A stretch of 64,000 nt of DNA from G965247265 sp965247265. Its GTDB lineage: Bacteria; Pseudomonadota; Gammaproteobacteria; UBA4575. The translations under genes and the position numbers were made by a program. A model generated the notes under the pieces. It was not told the origin of the DNA. It made no database searches and saw only the letters and a program-made list of their open reading frames with translations. Of the stretch, positions 54,288 to 62,815 are shown piece after piece. Each line of letters starts with the position of its first letter. The stretch's first letter is position 1. The stretch lies in contig OZ252002.1 of the NCBI GenBank assembly GCA_965247265.1, forward strand, positions 1,054,001 through 1,118,000, written 5' to 3'.

Positions 54288-55598
54288 ATGACATCACGAC
54301 GTGAATTTTTAACATACACTAGTGCCGGAGCTTTGGCTGCAACAGTAGCACCCAGCGTAACAGCGGAAACAATAGGATCAGTTGCAGCTATATCGAAAGA
54401 AACTAAAGTAAATAAACCCTATGTTCCAGCACGCACACTTAATGGATGGACCTTACCTTACAAAATGAAAGATGGTGTGAAAGAGTTTCATTTAGTAGCC
54501 GAAGAAATAAAACATGAGTTTGCACCTGGTAGTGTTGCAAAGTGTTGGGGGTACAACGGCACCACACCTGGTCCAACCATTGAAGTTGTAGAAGGTGATC
54601 GTGTACGCATATTAGTTACTAACTGTTTAAAGGAACACACGACAATTCATTGGCACGGAATTTTATTACCAAGCGGTATGGATGGTGTTGGAGGTTTAAG
54701 CCAAAAACAAATTGGTCCTAATGAAACCTATGCCTATGAGTTCACTCTGAAACAACATGGTACTCAGATGTATCACCCGCATGCCGATGAGATGACGCAA
54801 ATGGCCGTGGGCATGATGGGCATGTTTATTATTCATCCGCGCGATGGCGAAGCCACACATATTGATCGTGATTACTGTTTTCTAACCCATAACTGGGCGA
54901 TGCATCCAGGCACCTATCGACCCGATCCTTCTGTCTTGCAAGATTTCGATTTGTGGACCTTTAACAGCAAGGTGTTTCCTGTAATTGATCCAGTAGTTGC
55001 ACGAACTGGTGAACGCGTGCGTGTTCGTATTGGTAATTTATCCATGTGGAATCATCCTATACATATGCACGGTGTACAGTTTTGGGTAACAGGTTCTGAT
55101 GGAGGAAGATGGTCTAAATCGCGTTGGCGACCGGAAACAACAGAAATTGTTGGTGTAGGACAAACACGTGACGTTGAATTCATCGCTGAACCTGGAGACT
55201 GGGCATTTCACTGCCATATGTCTCATCACACAATGAATGCCATGGGGCACGAAATTCCAAACACATTGGGTGTTGACCAAAGCGGTGTTGATGAGGAAAT
55301 TAAAAAGATATTGCCTGGTTTCATGGCGATGGGTCGCTATGGCATGGCGGAACATCAAGATCATGTTGACATGGGACATCATCAAGGACCAGAAAACACT
55401 TTAGCCATGATGACGGGGAAAGGTCCATATGGAAATATCGAAATGGGTGGAATGTTTACGACGGTGAAAGTTCGCGACAATTTAAAACGTGGGGATTACA
55501 ACGACCCTGGCTGGTATAACGCCCCCACTGGTACTGTAGCCGCACGTGTAAGTAGTGATCCTAATTTTGGTAACCCAATACGACGCAAATTTACTTAA
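54288..55598 (+). CDS. Multicopper oxidase, Tat-exported
   Basis: 436 residues. A twin-arginine signal (SRREFL, 3-8) exports it folded. Copper sites are complete: HWHG (121-124), HPH (163-165), HPIHMHG (256-262) and HCHMSHHTMNAM (308-319), giving the trinuclear centre plus type 1 copper with Met319 as axial ligand. A Met/His-rich tail follows (DHVDMGHHQG). It most likely oxidises Cu(I) in the periplasm as a tolerance enzyme, as CutO/CueO do. An AAGGAG ribosome binding site precedes the ATG. Confidence 0.93.
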   Translation: MTSRREFLTYTSAGALAATVAPSVTAETIGSVAAISKETKVNKPYVPARTLNGWTLPYKMKDGVKEFHLVAEEIKHEFAPGSVAKCWGYNGTTPGPTIEVVEGDRVRILVTNCLKEHTTIHWHGILLPSGMDGVGGLSQKQIGPNETYAYEFTLKQHGTQMYHPHADEMTQMAVGMMGMFIIHPRDGEATHIDRDYCFLTHNWAMHPGTYRPDPSVLQDFDLWTFNSKVFPVIDPVVARTGERVRVRIGNLSMWNHPIHMHGVQFWVTGSDGGRWSKSRWRPETTEIVGVGQTRDVEFIAEPGDWAFHCHMSHHTMNAMGHEIPNTLGVDQSGVDEEIKKILPGFMAMGRYGMAEHQDHVDMGHHQGPENTLAMMTGKGPYGNIEMGGMFTTVKVRDNLKRGDYNDPGWYNAPTGTVAARVSSDPNFGNPIRRKFT

Positions 55599-55724
55599 TT
55601 CAGATTATGATTGCTCACAATTATTTTTAAAAATTTGTTTATTAAATAACCTCTAATGGCCGTGAGCAGACGTTTGTTTAATCAGAAATAAATTTTGATG
55701 TTCATAGGACACTGGTGGGACACT

Positions 55725-55825
55725 AGACCACAACTAAGCACAATATTTGCAAACAACTGACAATTAACACGTACTTGCAAATACCTGAAATAGTTATTGT
55801 TACGTGTTGTACGTAATTGTGGTCT
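55725..55825. repeat. Inverted repeat beside the tRNA fragment
   Basis: AGACCACAA (55725-55733) is repeated inverted as TTGTGGTCT (55817-55825), with further inverted pieces (ACACGTAC and GTACGTAAT) between. Arm-type repeats next to a tRNA 3' end are common at attachment sites of integrative elements. Confidence 0.4.
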
Positions 55826-55840
55826 GTTAGATAATTCGGT

Positions 55841-55885
55841 TTTGTAATCAGCAGGCCGTAGGTTCAACTCCTATCGCCAGCTCCA
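55841..55885 (+). other. 3' half of a tRNA-Thr(TGT) gene, likely attachment-site scar
   Basis: The sequence begins in the anticodon loop (TTTGTAATCAGCAGG, anticodon TGT), continues with a complete T-arm (GTAGG-TTCAACT-CCTAT) and ends with the acceptor strand CGCCAGC-T-CCA including the encoded CCA. No 5' half (acceptor strand and D-arm) precedes it, so it cannot fold as a tRNA. Integrases often duplicate exactly this 3' part of a tRNA gene. No integrase gene is seen within the window. Confidence 0.7.
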
Positions 55886-55996
55886 TATTCATAAATGCTT
55901 GTATGTTTGTGATTCAAATTTGATGTATCTCAAAAGATTCTTATCTTAAAAGTGTAATAAGAGTTTATTACCAAGGAATAAAAGGAGGATGTTGTA

Positions 55997-56125
55997 ATGC
56001 ATGATGGTGGGTTCTTTTCTCATTGGGGCTTTGGCTTTGGTAATTGGTCTCTCGGTATTTTGATTTGGATTGTTGTCATTGTTTTAGTTGTTGTTTTTAT
56101 AAGAGCAGCGATAAAGAATAATTAA
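55997..56125 (+). CDS. Small single-helix membrane protein (42 aa)
   Basis: AAGGAGG eight bases before the ATG is the best ribosome binding site in the area. The peptide starts HDGGFFSHWGFGFGNWS and then has one membrane helix (about 18-35), ending IRAAIKNN. Gly/Trp/Phe-rich starts like this occur in small membrane proteins near metal-resistance genes. A hairpin-repeat copy starts 6 bases after the stop. Confidence 0.6.
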   Translation: MHDGGFFSHWGFGFGNWSLGILIWIVVIVLVVVFIRAAIKNN

Positions 56126-56131
56126 AGCTGA

Positions 56132-56159
56132 GTGACCGCTTTCGACTCAAAGCGGACAT
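56132..56159 (+). repeat. Dispersed hairpin repeat, copy 4
   Basis: GACCGCTTT-cgactc-AAAGCGGACAT: perfect arms, one loop change from copy 3. It lies right after the 42-residue membrane protein gene. Confidence 0.75.
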
Positions 56160-56332
56160 GAAGTAAAAGTACGATTTTGAAAGAATATAACCAAAAATTT
56201 GATTGATATTGGGTTCCGATTGTCCAGTTCATCAAATGATGAAGGTCACATAGCTATCATGTGCTAGAAATATTTATTTTGGCTCTCGAAAATATATAGT
56301 GTGAATGAATGTAATCAATAAGGAGTTCATTG

Positions 56333-56770
56333 ATGAGTATGACTTTAAGTATCATGAAGCCGCTAGGATTATCACTGATCATATTCTTTGGATTTGCAAG
56401 CATAGGGCATAGCGGAGAACTACAAGAAGCGATTGCAGCAGGTAAAGCAGAATACGTGCGCTCATGTTCATTGTGCCATGGAGATACTGGCAAAGGCAAT
56501 GGTGTTTACGCATCAAAGCTAACTGTTAGACCTGTAAATCTGACATTACTACAGCAGGAAAATAAAGGTGTATTCCCAGCAAGAAAGATCTTTAGAACCA
56601 TTGAAGGCAGTGACGATTTAAAATTACATGGGCCCAGTGCAATGCCTGTATGGGGTGATCGCTTTGATCATGAAAGTGTTTTATATGTAGATGACAGATT
56701 TAAAAGGGCATTTGTGCGAGGACGCATATTTGAGCTAATTTTATATTTTGAGGAGATTCAAATTCAGTAA
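56333..56770 (+). CDS. Small exported c-type cytochrome
   Basis: 145 residues from ATG 56333, which has AAGGAG seven to eight bases upstream. A signal peptide (to about IGHSGE at 25-30) precedes a cytochrome c domain with haem motif CSLCH (45-49), GDTGKGNG, and a candidate axial Met in SAMPVWGDRF. It carries electrons in the periplasm. It could accept electrons near the copper operon, but there is no direct link. Confidence 0.85.
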   Translation: MSMTLSIMKPLGLSLIIFFGFASIGHSGELQEAIAAGKAEYVRSCSLCHGDTGKGNGVYASKLTVRPVNLTLLQQENKGVFPARKIFRTIEGSDDLKLHGPSAMPVWGDRFDHESVLYVDDRFKRAFVRGRIFELILYFEEIQIQ

Positions 56771-56800
56771 CGGCATTTTGAGAAACTTCATATTAATTTA

Positions 56801-56829
56801 TGTCCGCTTATGGCCGAAAGCAGTCATTC
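56801..56829 (-). repeat. Dispersed hairpin repeat, copy 5 (diverged, inverted)
   Basis: TGTCCGCTTatggccGAAAGCAGTCAT is the reverse-oriented repeat with arm changes, 31 bases after the cytochrome stop. The 358-base gap 56771-57128 holds this copy, copy 6 and the hairpin before carA, and no gene was seen in it. Confidence 0.55.
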
Positions 56830-56858
56830 AGAGTGTAAGTTTTGTAATTTTAGATTGA

Positions 56859-56890
56859 ATGTCTGCTTTCAGCTAAATGCAGGCACTGAA
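56859..56890 (-). repeat. Dispersed hairpin repeat, copy 6 (diverged, inverted)
   Basis: ATGTCTGCTTTcagctAAATGCAGGCACT retains the outline of the repeat in inverted orientation, with several arm changes. It is the weakest copy and closes the accessory segment before carA. Confidence 0.4.
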
Positions 56891-57072
56891 AAAATGACGC
56901 TTGTGAAGCCAGTCTAAGTTAAAGTAATTTCTTAACTTTATAGAAGCCCATCGTTGTAATGTAGGAATATGCGATGTATTGATTATATGTTGTTCAATAT
57001 CTCTAATTCTTAGTTTCGCTGATTGCTTGAGTTAAGTACAATTCTCCCGGTCAACCCTTAGCACAGAAAATT

Positions 57073-57102
57073 AAACGGGACGGCCAATAGGTCGTCCCGT
57101 TT
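57073..57102 (+). terminator. Strong hairpin in the carA leader (terminator or attenuator)
   Basis: AAACGGGACG pairs perfectly with CGTCCCGTTT, extended inward by GCC/GGT around an AATA loop. A short run of Ts ends it. It lies 26 bases before the carA start and 12 bases before its ribosome binding site, so it either ends upstream transcription or attenuates carAB. Confidence 0.75.
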
Positions 57103-57128
57103 TAGTGTCTACTTGGAGGAATATTTTT

Positions 57129-58262
57129 TTGAGTGATTCACCCGCCTTGCTTACTTTAGAAGACGGGAGTCTGTTTTGGGGAAAATCAATTGGCGTATTG
57201 GGACTTTCAGTTGGTGAGGTTGTATTCAACACCTCAATGACTGGTTATCAAGAAATTCTCACAGATCCTTCCTACGCACAGCAAATTATCACATTAACGT
57301 ATCCGCATATTGGAAATGTGGGCACTAATTCTGAAGATCAAGAATCTGCACAAATTTTTGCTACAGGTTTAGTAATACGCGACTTGCCATTACAGGTAAG
57401 TAATTGGCGACAACAGTCTGAATTATCAGACTATTTAAACAAGCATAATGTAGTTGCTATTGCCGATATCGATACGCGCAGACTCACACGTATTTTGCGA
57501 GAAAAAGGGTCTCAAAATGGTGCCATTATGTCTGGCGCCATTAATGATGCTGATGCATTGGCTGCGGCAAAAGCGTTTCCTGGTTTAAAAGGGATGGATC
57601 TTGCGAAAGTTGTCACAACAAGCAAGGCTTATGCTTGGAAAGAAGGATGTTGGTCGTTAGAAAATGGCTATCAACGCACAAATAATCAAAAACGTTTTTC
57701 TGTCGTGGCTTATGATTTCGGAATCAAACGAAATATTTTGCGAATTATATATGATCTTGGTTGTGAAATTGAGGTAGTCCCTGCCACGACAACTGCAAAA
57801 GAAGTGGTTGCCAAAAAGCCTGACGGTGTTTTTCTTTCAAATGGTCCCGGAGATCCCGAACCTTGTGATTATGCAATTGGTGCAATTCAAGAAATTGTAA
57901 ATCAAGGTATTCCCACCTTTGGTATTTGTTTAGGACATCAATTACTTGGGCTCGCATGTGGTGCAGAAACGATCAAAATGAAATTTGGACACCATGGTGC
58001 AAATCATCCGGTTCAAAATCTCACAACAGGTGCAGTTATGATTAGTAGTCAAAATCATGGCTTTGCAGTGGATGAGGCAACGTTGCCGACCACATTACAA
58101 GCAACACACCGTTCTTTGTTTGATCAATCCTTACAAGGCATTAAACACACCGAACAACCTGCATATAGTTTTCAGGGACACCCCGAAGCGAGTCCCGGCC
58201 CGCAAGATGTGAGACCGTTGTTTGGGCAATTTATTGAAATGATGGAAAACAATAAAACTTAA
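57129..58262 (+). CDS. carA: CarA, carbamoyl-phosphate synthase small subunit
   Basis: 377 residues from TTG 57129, chosen because GGAGGA sits 8 bases upstream and the protein then begins SDSPALLTLEDG as in the family. A GTG 24 bases earlier lies over the ribosome binding site. The N-terminal domain (FNTSMTGYQEILTDPSY) is followed by the class I glutaminase, with Cys in FGICLGHQLLGLA and His/Glu in GHPEASPGPQD. It releases ammonia from glutamine for CarB. carB follows after 12 bases. Confidence 0.95.
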   Translation: MSDSPALLTLEDGSLFWGKSIGVLGLSVGEVVFNTSMTGYQEILTDPSYAQQIITLTYPHIGNVGTNSEDQESAQIFATGLVIRDLPLQVSNWRQQSELSDYLNKHNVVAIADIDTRRLTRILREKGSQNGAIMSGAINDADALAAAKAFPGLKGMDLAKVVTTSKAYAWKEGCWSLENGYQRTNNQKRFSVVAYDFGIKRNILRIIYDLGCEIEVVPATTTAKEVVAKKPDGVFLSNGPGDPEPCDYAIGAIQEIVNQGIPTFGICLGHQLLGLACGAETIKMKFGHHGANHPVQNLTTGAVMISSQNHGFAVDEATLPTTLQATHRSLFDQSLQGIKHTEQPAYSFQGHPEASPGPQDVRPLFGQFIEMMENNKT

Positions 58263-58274
58263 TACTTTAACTTC

Positions 58275-61200
58275 ATGCCAAAGCGAAACGACATTAAAAG
58301 TATTTTAATTATTGGAGCAGGACCCATTGTAATTGGTCAAGCATGTGAGTTTGATTATTCGGGCGCACAAGCATGCAAAGCTTTAAAAGAAGAAGGCTAT
58401 CGCGTCATTCTGGTTAATTCTAATCCTGCCACGATCATGACGGATCCGGACATGGCGGATGCAATTTATATCGAGCCTATAATTTGGGAAACCGTGGCAG
58501 AAATAATTGAAAAAGAACAGCCCGATGCCTTGCTACCCACCATGGGTGGGCAAACTGCACTAAATTGCGCATTGGATCTTGATCGTAAAGGTGTATTGGA
58601 AACGTTTTCTGTTGCAATGATTGGTGCAAATAAAGCTGCTATTGATATGGCAGAAGATCGTGAGTTGTTTCGCAAGGCTATGGATGAAATAGGGTTGAAT
58701 TCTGCAAAATCTGCGCTTGCGCATAGTTTAGAAGAAGCTATTCAGCAGCAACCAAAACTAGGGTTTCCAACCATCATCCGACCTTCTTTTACAATGGGTG
58801 GCAGTGGTGGAGGAATTGCATATAACTTAGAAGAATTTAAAACCATTGTTGAACATGGTTTGGATCTTTCGCCAACAACAGAAGTTCTTCTGGAAGAATC
58901 TTTATTAGGCTGGAAAGAATTCGAAATGGAAGTGGTGCGTGATCATAACGATAATTGCATCATTATTTGTTCAATTGAAAATTTTGATCCCATGGGTGTG
59001 CATACGGGTGACTCTATAACGGTTGCGCCGGCACAAACACTGACAGATAAGGAGTATCAAATTATGCGCAATGCATCGATTGATGTGTTGCGAAAGATAG
59101 GTGTCGATACAGGTGGGTCTAATGTGCAATTTGCTGTGAATCCCGATAATGGACGCCTTGTTATTATTGAGATGAATCCCAGAGTTTCCAGATCTTCCGC
59201 ACTTGCATCTAAAGCAACTGGATTTCCAATTGCAAAGATCGCAGCAAAGCTTGCAGTAGGTTATACCTTAGACGAACTTAGAAATGAAATTACCGGTGGT
59301 GCAACACCTGCATCATTTGAACCCAGCATTGATTATGTTGTAACAAAAATTCCTAGATTTACGTTTGAAAAATTTCCGCAAACCAAAGCCAAGTTAAGTA
59401 CGCAAATGAAATCAGTGGGTGAAGTCATGGCAATTGGCCGTACTTTTCAAGAGTCATTTCAAAAAGCATTGCGTGGGTTGGAAATTGGTGTGGATGGCTT
59501 GGAACCCATGCATGTTGAATATGATAATGAAAGTCGAGCAATATTAGATTCTGAGCTCCAAGACCCAGGTCCACATCGTGCGTGGTATGTGGGGGATGCG
59601 TTTCGATTAGGCCTGAATATAGATGAGCTTTATGAACTTACTGCAATTGATCCTTGGTTTCTTGCGCAGCTTAAACAGTTAATTGAAATTGAAGATGAGT
59701 TACTAAATCAAACCCTTAATAAGTTTGATCGTAATTTCATACACAATATAAAAAGAAAAGGTTTTTCAGATCGAAGAATTGCATCATTGTGTAAATGTAG
59801 TGAAAAAGAGGTGCGTGAGTACAGGCATTCACTCAATATTCATCCTATTTATAAGCGTGTAGATACGTGTGCTGCAGAATTTGCTACCAGCACAGCATAT
59901 ATGTATTCAAGTTATGATGAAGAATGTGAAGCGGATCCTTCTGAAAATAAAAAAATAATTGTGCTAGGGGGCGGGCCGAATCGAATAGGGCAAGGTATTG
60001 AGTTTGATTATTGTTGTGTGCACGCTGCACTTGCTTTGCGAGAAGATGGATATGAAACCATCATGGTGAATTGTAATCCAGAAACAGTTTCAACAGACTA
60101 TGACACATCAGATCGTTTATATTTCGAACCACTTACCTTAGAAGATGTGCTCGAAATTGTAAGAATAGAAAAACCATTTGGAGTCATTGTGCAGTTTGGT
60201 GGACAAACGCCATTGAAATTAGCGCGTGATTTAGAAGCAGCTGGTGTTCCAATAATTGGTACGACGCCAGACTCAATTGATCTTGCCGAAGATCGCGAAC
60301 GATTCTTGCAACTTGTAAACAAGCTGGAACTCTTGCAACCTCCAAATGCAACAGCAACGAGTAGCGAACAAGCTGTGACAGCAGCCAAAAAAATTGGTTA
60401 TCCCATTTTGATTCGTCCTTCCTATGTGTTGGGTGGGCGTGCAATGGAAATTGTGTATAACGAGTCTGATTTAACACGTTATATGCAAGAGGCCGTTAAG
60501 GTTTCAAATGATTCACCAGTATTGATTGATCGATTTCTAGCAGATGCCGTAGAAGTTGATTTGGATGCGATTTGTGATGGAAAAGATGTGCTGATTGGAG
60601 GAATTATGCAGCACATTGAACAAGCAGGCATTCATTCGGGCGACAGCGCATGTTCGCTGCCCCCATATAATTTAAGTGAGTCTGTGCAAAATGAAATGCG
60701 CAAGCAAGCACGCAAACTTGCTTTAGCTCTAAATGTTGTCGGTTTGATGAATATTCAATTTGCCATAAAAGATGAGCATGTTTATCTAATCGAGGTTAAT
60801 CCGCGTGCGTCGCGTACAGTTCCTTTTGTTTCAAAAGCAATCGGTACACCGCTTGCAAAAGTAGCGGCGCGTTGCATGACTGGCCGTACGCTTGAAGAAC
60901 AAAATGCATTATCGGAGCTCAAGCCTGACTATTTTTCAGTTAAGGAAGCAGTATTCCCATTTATTAAATTCAGTGGTGTGGATCCAATTTTGGGCCCTGA
61001 AATGAAATCAACCGGTGAAGTTATGGGTGTGGGCGCAACATTTGGTGAGGCCTATGGCAAATCTCAATTTGCAGCAGGTGGTGATTTGCCTCAAACAGGC
61101 AATGTGCTACTCAGTGTTCGAAATGAAGATAAGAGTCAGCTAGTGGAGATTGCACAGGAATTACAGGAAATTGGTTTTAGTCTATTTGCAACTAAAGGAA

Positions 61201-61523
61201 CTGCAAAAAGTCTGAATGAAAGTGGCGTAGAATGTAAAGCTGTGAATAAAGTCAGAGAAGGGCGCCCACATATTGTAGACATGATTATTGACAGCAAAAT
61301 TGATTTGATTGTTAATACAACAGAAGGTAAACAGGCAATTGCTGATTCGTTTACAATTCGTCGAGAGGCGTTGCAACATAAAGTATGCTATACAACAACG
61401 ATTGCAGGAGCTTGGGCCTTAAAAGAAGCTATCCAAAGTCGCAGCCTCTATAAAGTGTACCGATTACAAGATTTGCATTCTGCCGGCGTACATAAAATTA
61501 CTAAGAGCCCTAATTTATATTGA
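58275..61523 (+). CDS. carB: CarB, carbamoyl-phosphate synthase large subunit
   Basis: 1082 residues, full length, with two homologous ATP-grasp halves (IGAGPIVIGQACEFDYSG near the start and LGGGPNRIGQGIEFDYC about 560), the oligomerisation domain between them and a C-terminal MGS-like allosteric domain (LFATKGTAKSLNESG, then VNTTEG). It makes carbamoyl phosphate from bicarbonate, ammonia from CarA and two ATP, for pyrimidine and arginine synthesis. The 3.2 kb frame has no lesion. Confidence 0.97.
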   Translation: MPKRNDIKSILIIGAGPIVIGQACEFDYSGAQACKALKEEGYRVILVNSNPATIMTDPDMADAIYIEPIIWETVAEIIEKEQPDALLPTMGGQTALNCALDLDRKGVLETFSVAMIGANKAAIDMAEDRELFRKAMDEIGLNSAKSALAHSLEEAIQQQPKLGFPTIIRPSFTMGGSGGGIAYNLEEFKTIVEHGLDLSPTTEVLLEESLLGWKEFEMEVVRDHNDNCIIICSIENFDPMGVHTGDSITVAPAQTLTDKEYQIMRNASIDVLRKIGVDTGGSNVQFAVNPDNGRLVIIEMNPRVSRSSALASKATGFPIAKIAAKLAVGYTLDELRNEITGGATPASFEPSIDYVVTKIPRFTFEKFPQTKAKLSTQMKSVGEVMAIGRTFQESFQKALRGLEIGVDGLEPMHVEYDNESRAILDSELQDPGPHRAWYVGDAFRLGLNIDELYELTAIDPWFLAQLKQLIEIEDELLNQTLNKFDRNFIHNIKRKGFSDRRIASLCKCSEKEVREYRHSLNIHPIYKRVDTCAAEFATSTAYMYSSYDEECEADPSENKKIIVLGGGPNRIGQGIEFDYCCVHAALALREDGYETIMVNCNPETVSTDYDTSDRLYFEPLTLEDVLEIVRIEKPFGVIVQFGGQTPLKLARDLEAAGVPIIGTTPDSIDLAEDRERFLQLVNKLELLQPPNATATSSEQAVTAAKKIGYPILIRPSYVLGGRAMEIVYNESDLTRYMQEAVKVSNDSPVLIDRFLADAVEVDLDAICDGKDVLIGGIMQHIEQAGIHSGDSACSLPPYNLSESVQNEMRKQARKLALALNVVGLMNIQFAIKDEHVYLIEVNPRASRTVPFVSKAIGTPLAKVAARCMTGRTLEEQNALSELKPDYFSVKEAVFPFIKFSGVDPILGPEMKSTGEVMGVGATFGEAYGKSQFAAGGDLPQTGNVLLSVRNEDKSQLVEIAQELQEIGFSLFATKGTAKSLNESGVECKAVNKVREGRPHIVDMIIDSKIDLIVNTTEGKQAIADSFTIRREALQHKVCYTTTIAGAWALKEAIQSRSLYKVYRLQDLHSAGVHKITKSPNLY

Positions 61524-61564
61524 TGTTCAATAATATTCAAGTAATTAAATATTAATTTAAAGTT

Positions 61565-62047
61565 ATGAATAGAGTCCCACTAACTGTTCGCGGCGCAGAA
61601 AAATTACGCACAGAACTAGAAGAATTAAAATCAGTAAAGCGCCCTAAAATTATTGAGGCGATTGCAACGGCGCGCGCGCATGGGGATTTAAAAGAAAATG
61701 CAGAATACCATGCTGCACGTGAACAGCAATCGTTTGTCGAAGGACGAATAAAAGATATTGAAGGAAAACTCTCAAATGCAGAAGTAATCGATGTAACAAA
61801 GATAAATGCAAATGGAAGAATTGTATTTGGAACAACAGTTGTTGTTGCAGATGAAGATACAGAAGAAGAGTCAACGTATACCATTGTTGGTGAAGACGAA
61901 GCAGATATAAAAGAAGGCATGATTTCGGTAACTTCACCAATAGCACGGGCAATGATTGGAAAAGAAGAAGGTGATCAAGTGGCAGTAGACGCTCCTGCAG
62001 GACAAAAAAATTATGAAGTCGTTGAAGTCCGTTACGGCAATGAGTAA
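61565..62047 (+). CDS. greA: GreA, transcription elongation factor
   Basis: 160 residues: N-terminal coiled coil (RVPLTVRGAEKLRTELEELK, HGDLKENAEYHAARE with the conserved acidic tip) and C-terminal FKBP-like domain (TYTIVGEDEADIKEGMISV, SPIARAMIGKEEGD). It rescues backtracked RNA polymerase by stimulating transcript cleavage. It follows carB as in many gammaproteobacteria. Confidence 0.96.
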   Translation: MNRVPLTVRGAEKLRTELEELKSVKRPKIIEAIATARAHGDLKENAEYHAAREQQSFVEGRIKDIEGKLSNAEVIDVTKINANGRIVFGTTVVVADEDTEEESTYTIVGEDEADIKEGMISVTSPIARAMIGKEEGDQVAVDAPAGQKNYEVVEVRYGNE

Positions 62048-62158
62048 GTAAGTCAATTTTCAGATAAGTTGTTTTTATTTATAACACGTCTAAAAAAATC
62101 TTTAAAAACGATAGATTGAAATCTTTTATAGATTATTGCATTCAAGATCTATATACAC

Positions 62159-62767
62159 ATGCGCAGTAAGACTTGGATTAAAGAGCATCTTGATGATCCT
62201 TTTGTTAAACGTGCAAATCGTGAAGGTTGGCGATCACGCGCAGTATTTAAGTTACAAGAACTCGATGAGAAATATGATTTAATACGACCTGGGATGGTAA
62301 TTGTAGACTTAGGGGCGGCACCGGGAGGATGGAGTCAATTTGCTGCAAAAAAAGTTGGGCATCAGGGGAAAATTATAGCAATTGATCTGCTCGAAATGGA
62401 TGCCCTACATAATGTGTCCTTTTTACAAGGCGATTTCACTGATACACAAATTTATGAATCTTTAGTGGAATTAATAGGTCTGAATAAGGTAGACCTTGTT
62501 TTATGTGATATGGCCCCCAATATTACGGGTATGAGCTGTGTTGATCAGCCAAGTGCCATGTATCTTGCAGAATTAGCTGCTGATTTGAGTCGCGATATTT
62601 TGATAGCTGAAGGCGGTCTGCTTGTGAAACTATTTCACGGGTCTGGATTTGATGATTATGTCAAAATGCTACGAAATAATTTCAATAAGGTACTGATTCG
62701 TAAACCAGAAGCATCCCGTTCGCGAAGTCGCGAGGTGTATGCCCTAGCGACTCAATTCAAGTTATAG
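62159..62767 (+). CDS. rlmE: RlmE (FtsJ), 23S rRNA 2'-O-uridine methyltransferase
   Basis: 202 residues. The SAM motif is VDLGAAPGGWSQFA; the catalytic K-D-K-E set lies in AVFKLQELDEKY, LCDMAPN and LVKLFHG. It methylates U2552 of 23S rRNA. It lies immediately before ftsH, the conserved heat-shock pair. Confidence 0.96.
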   Translation: MRSKTWIKEHLDDPFVKRANREGWRSRAVFKLQELDEKYDLIRPGMVIVDLGAAPGGWSQFAAKKVGHQGKIIAIDLLEMDALHNVSFLQGDFTDTQIYESLVELIGLNKVDLVLCDMAPNITGMSCVDQPSAMYLAELAADLSRDILIAEGGLLVKLFHGSGFDDYVKMLRNNFNKVLIRKPEASRSRSREVYALATQFKL

Positions 62768-62815
62768 TATGGTCGAAAATACTAAGTTATTGAATTTTAA
62801 TTAAGAGGTGCACAT

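Noticed and set aside
50548..56890. Integron attC sites for the repeats that follow gene ends
   Set aside because: The copies lack the GTTRRRY and RYYYAAC core sites, and no integrase gene is seen; the hairpin is shorter and simpler than attC.
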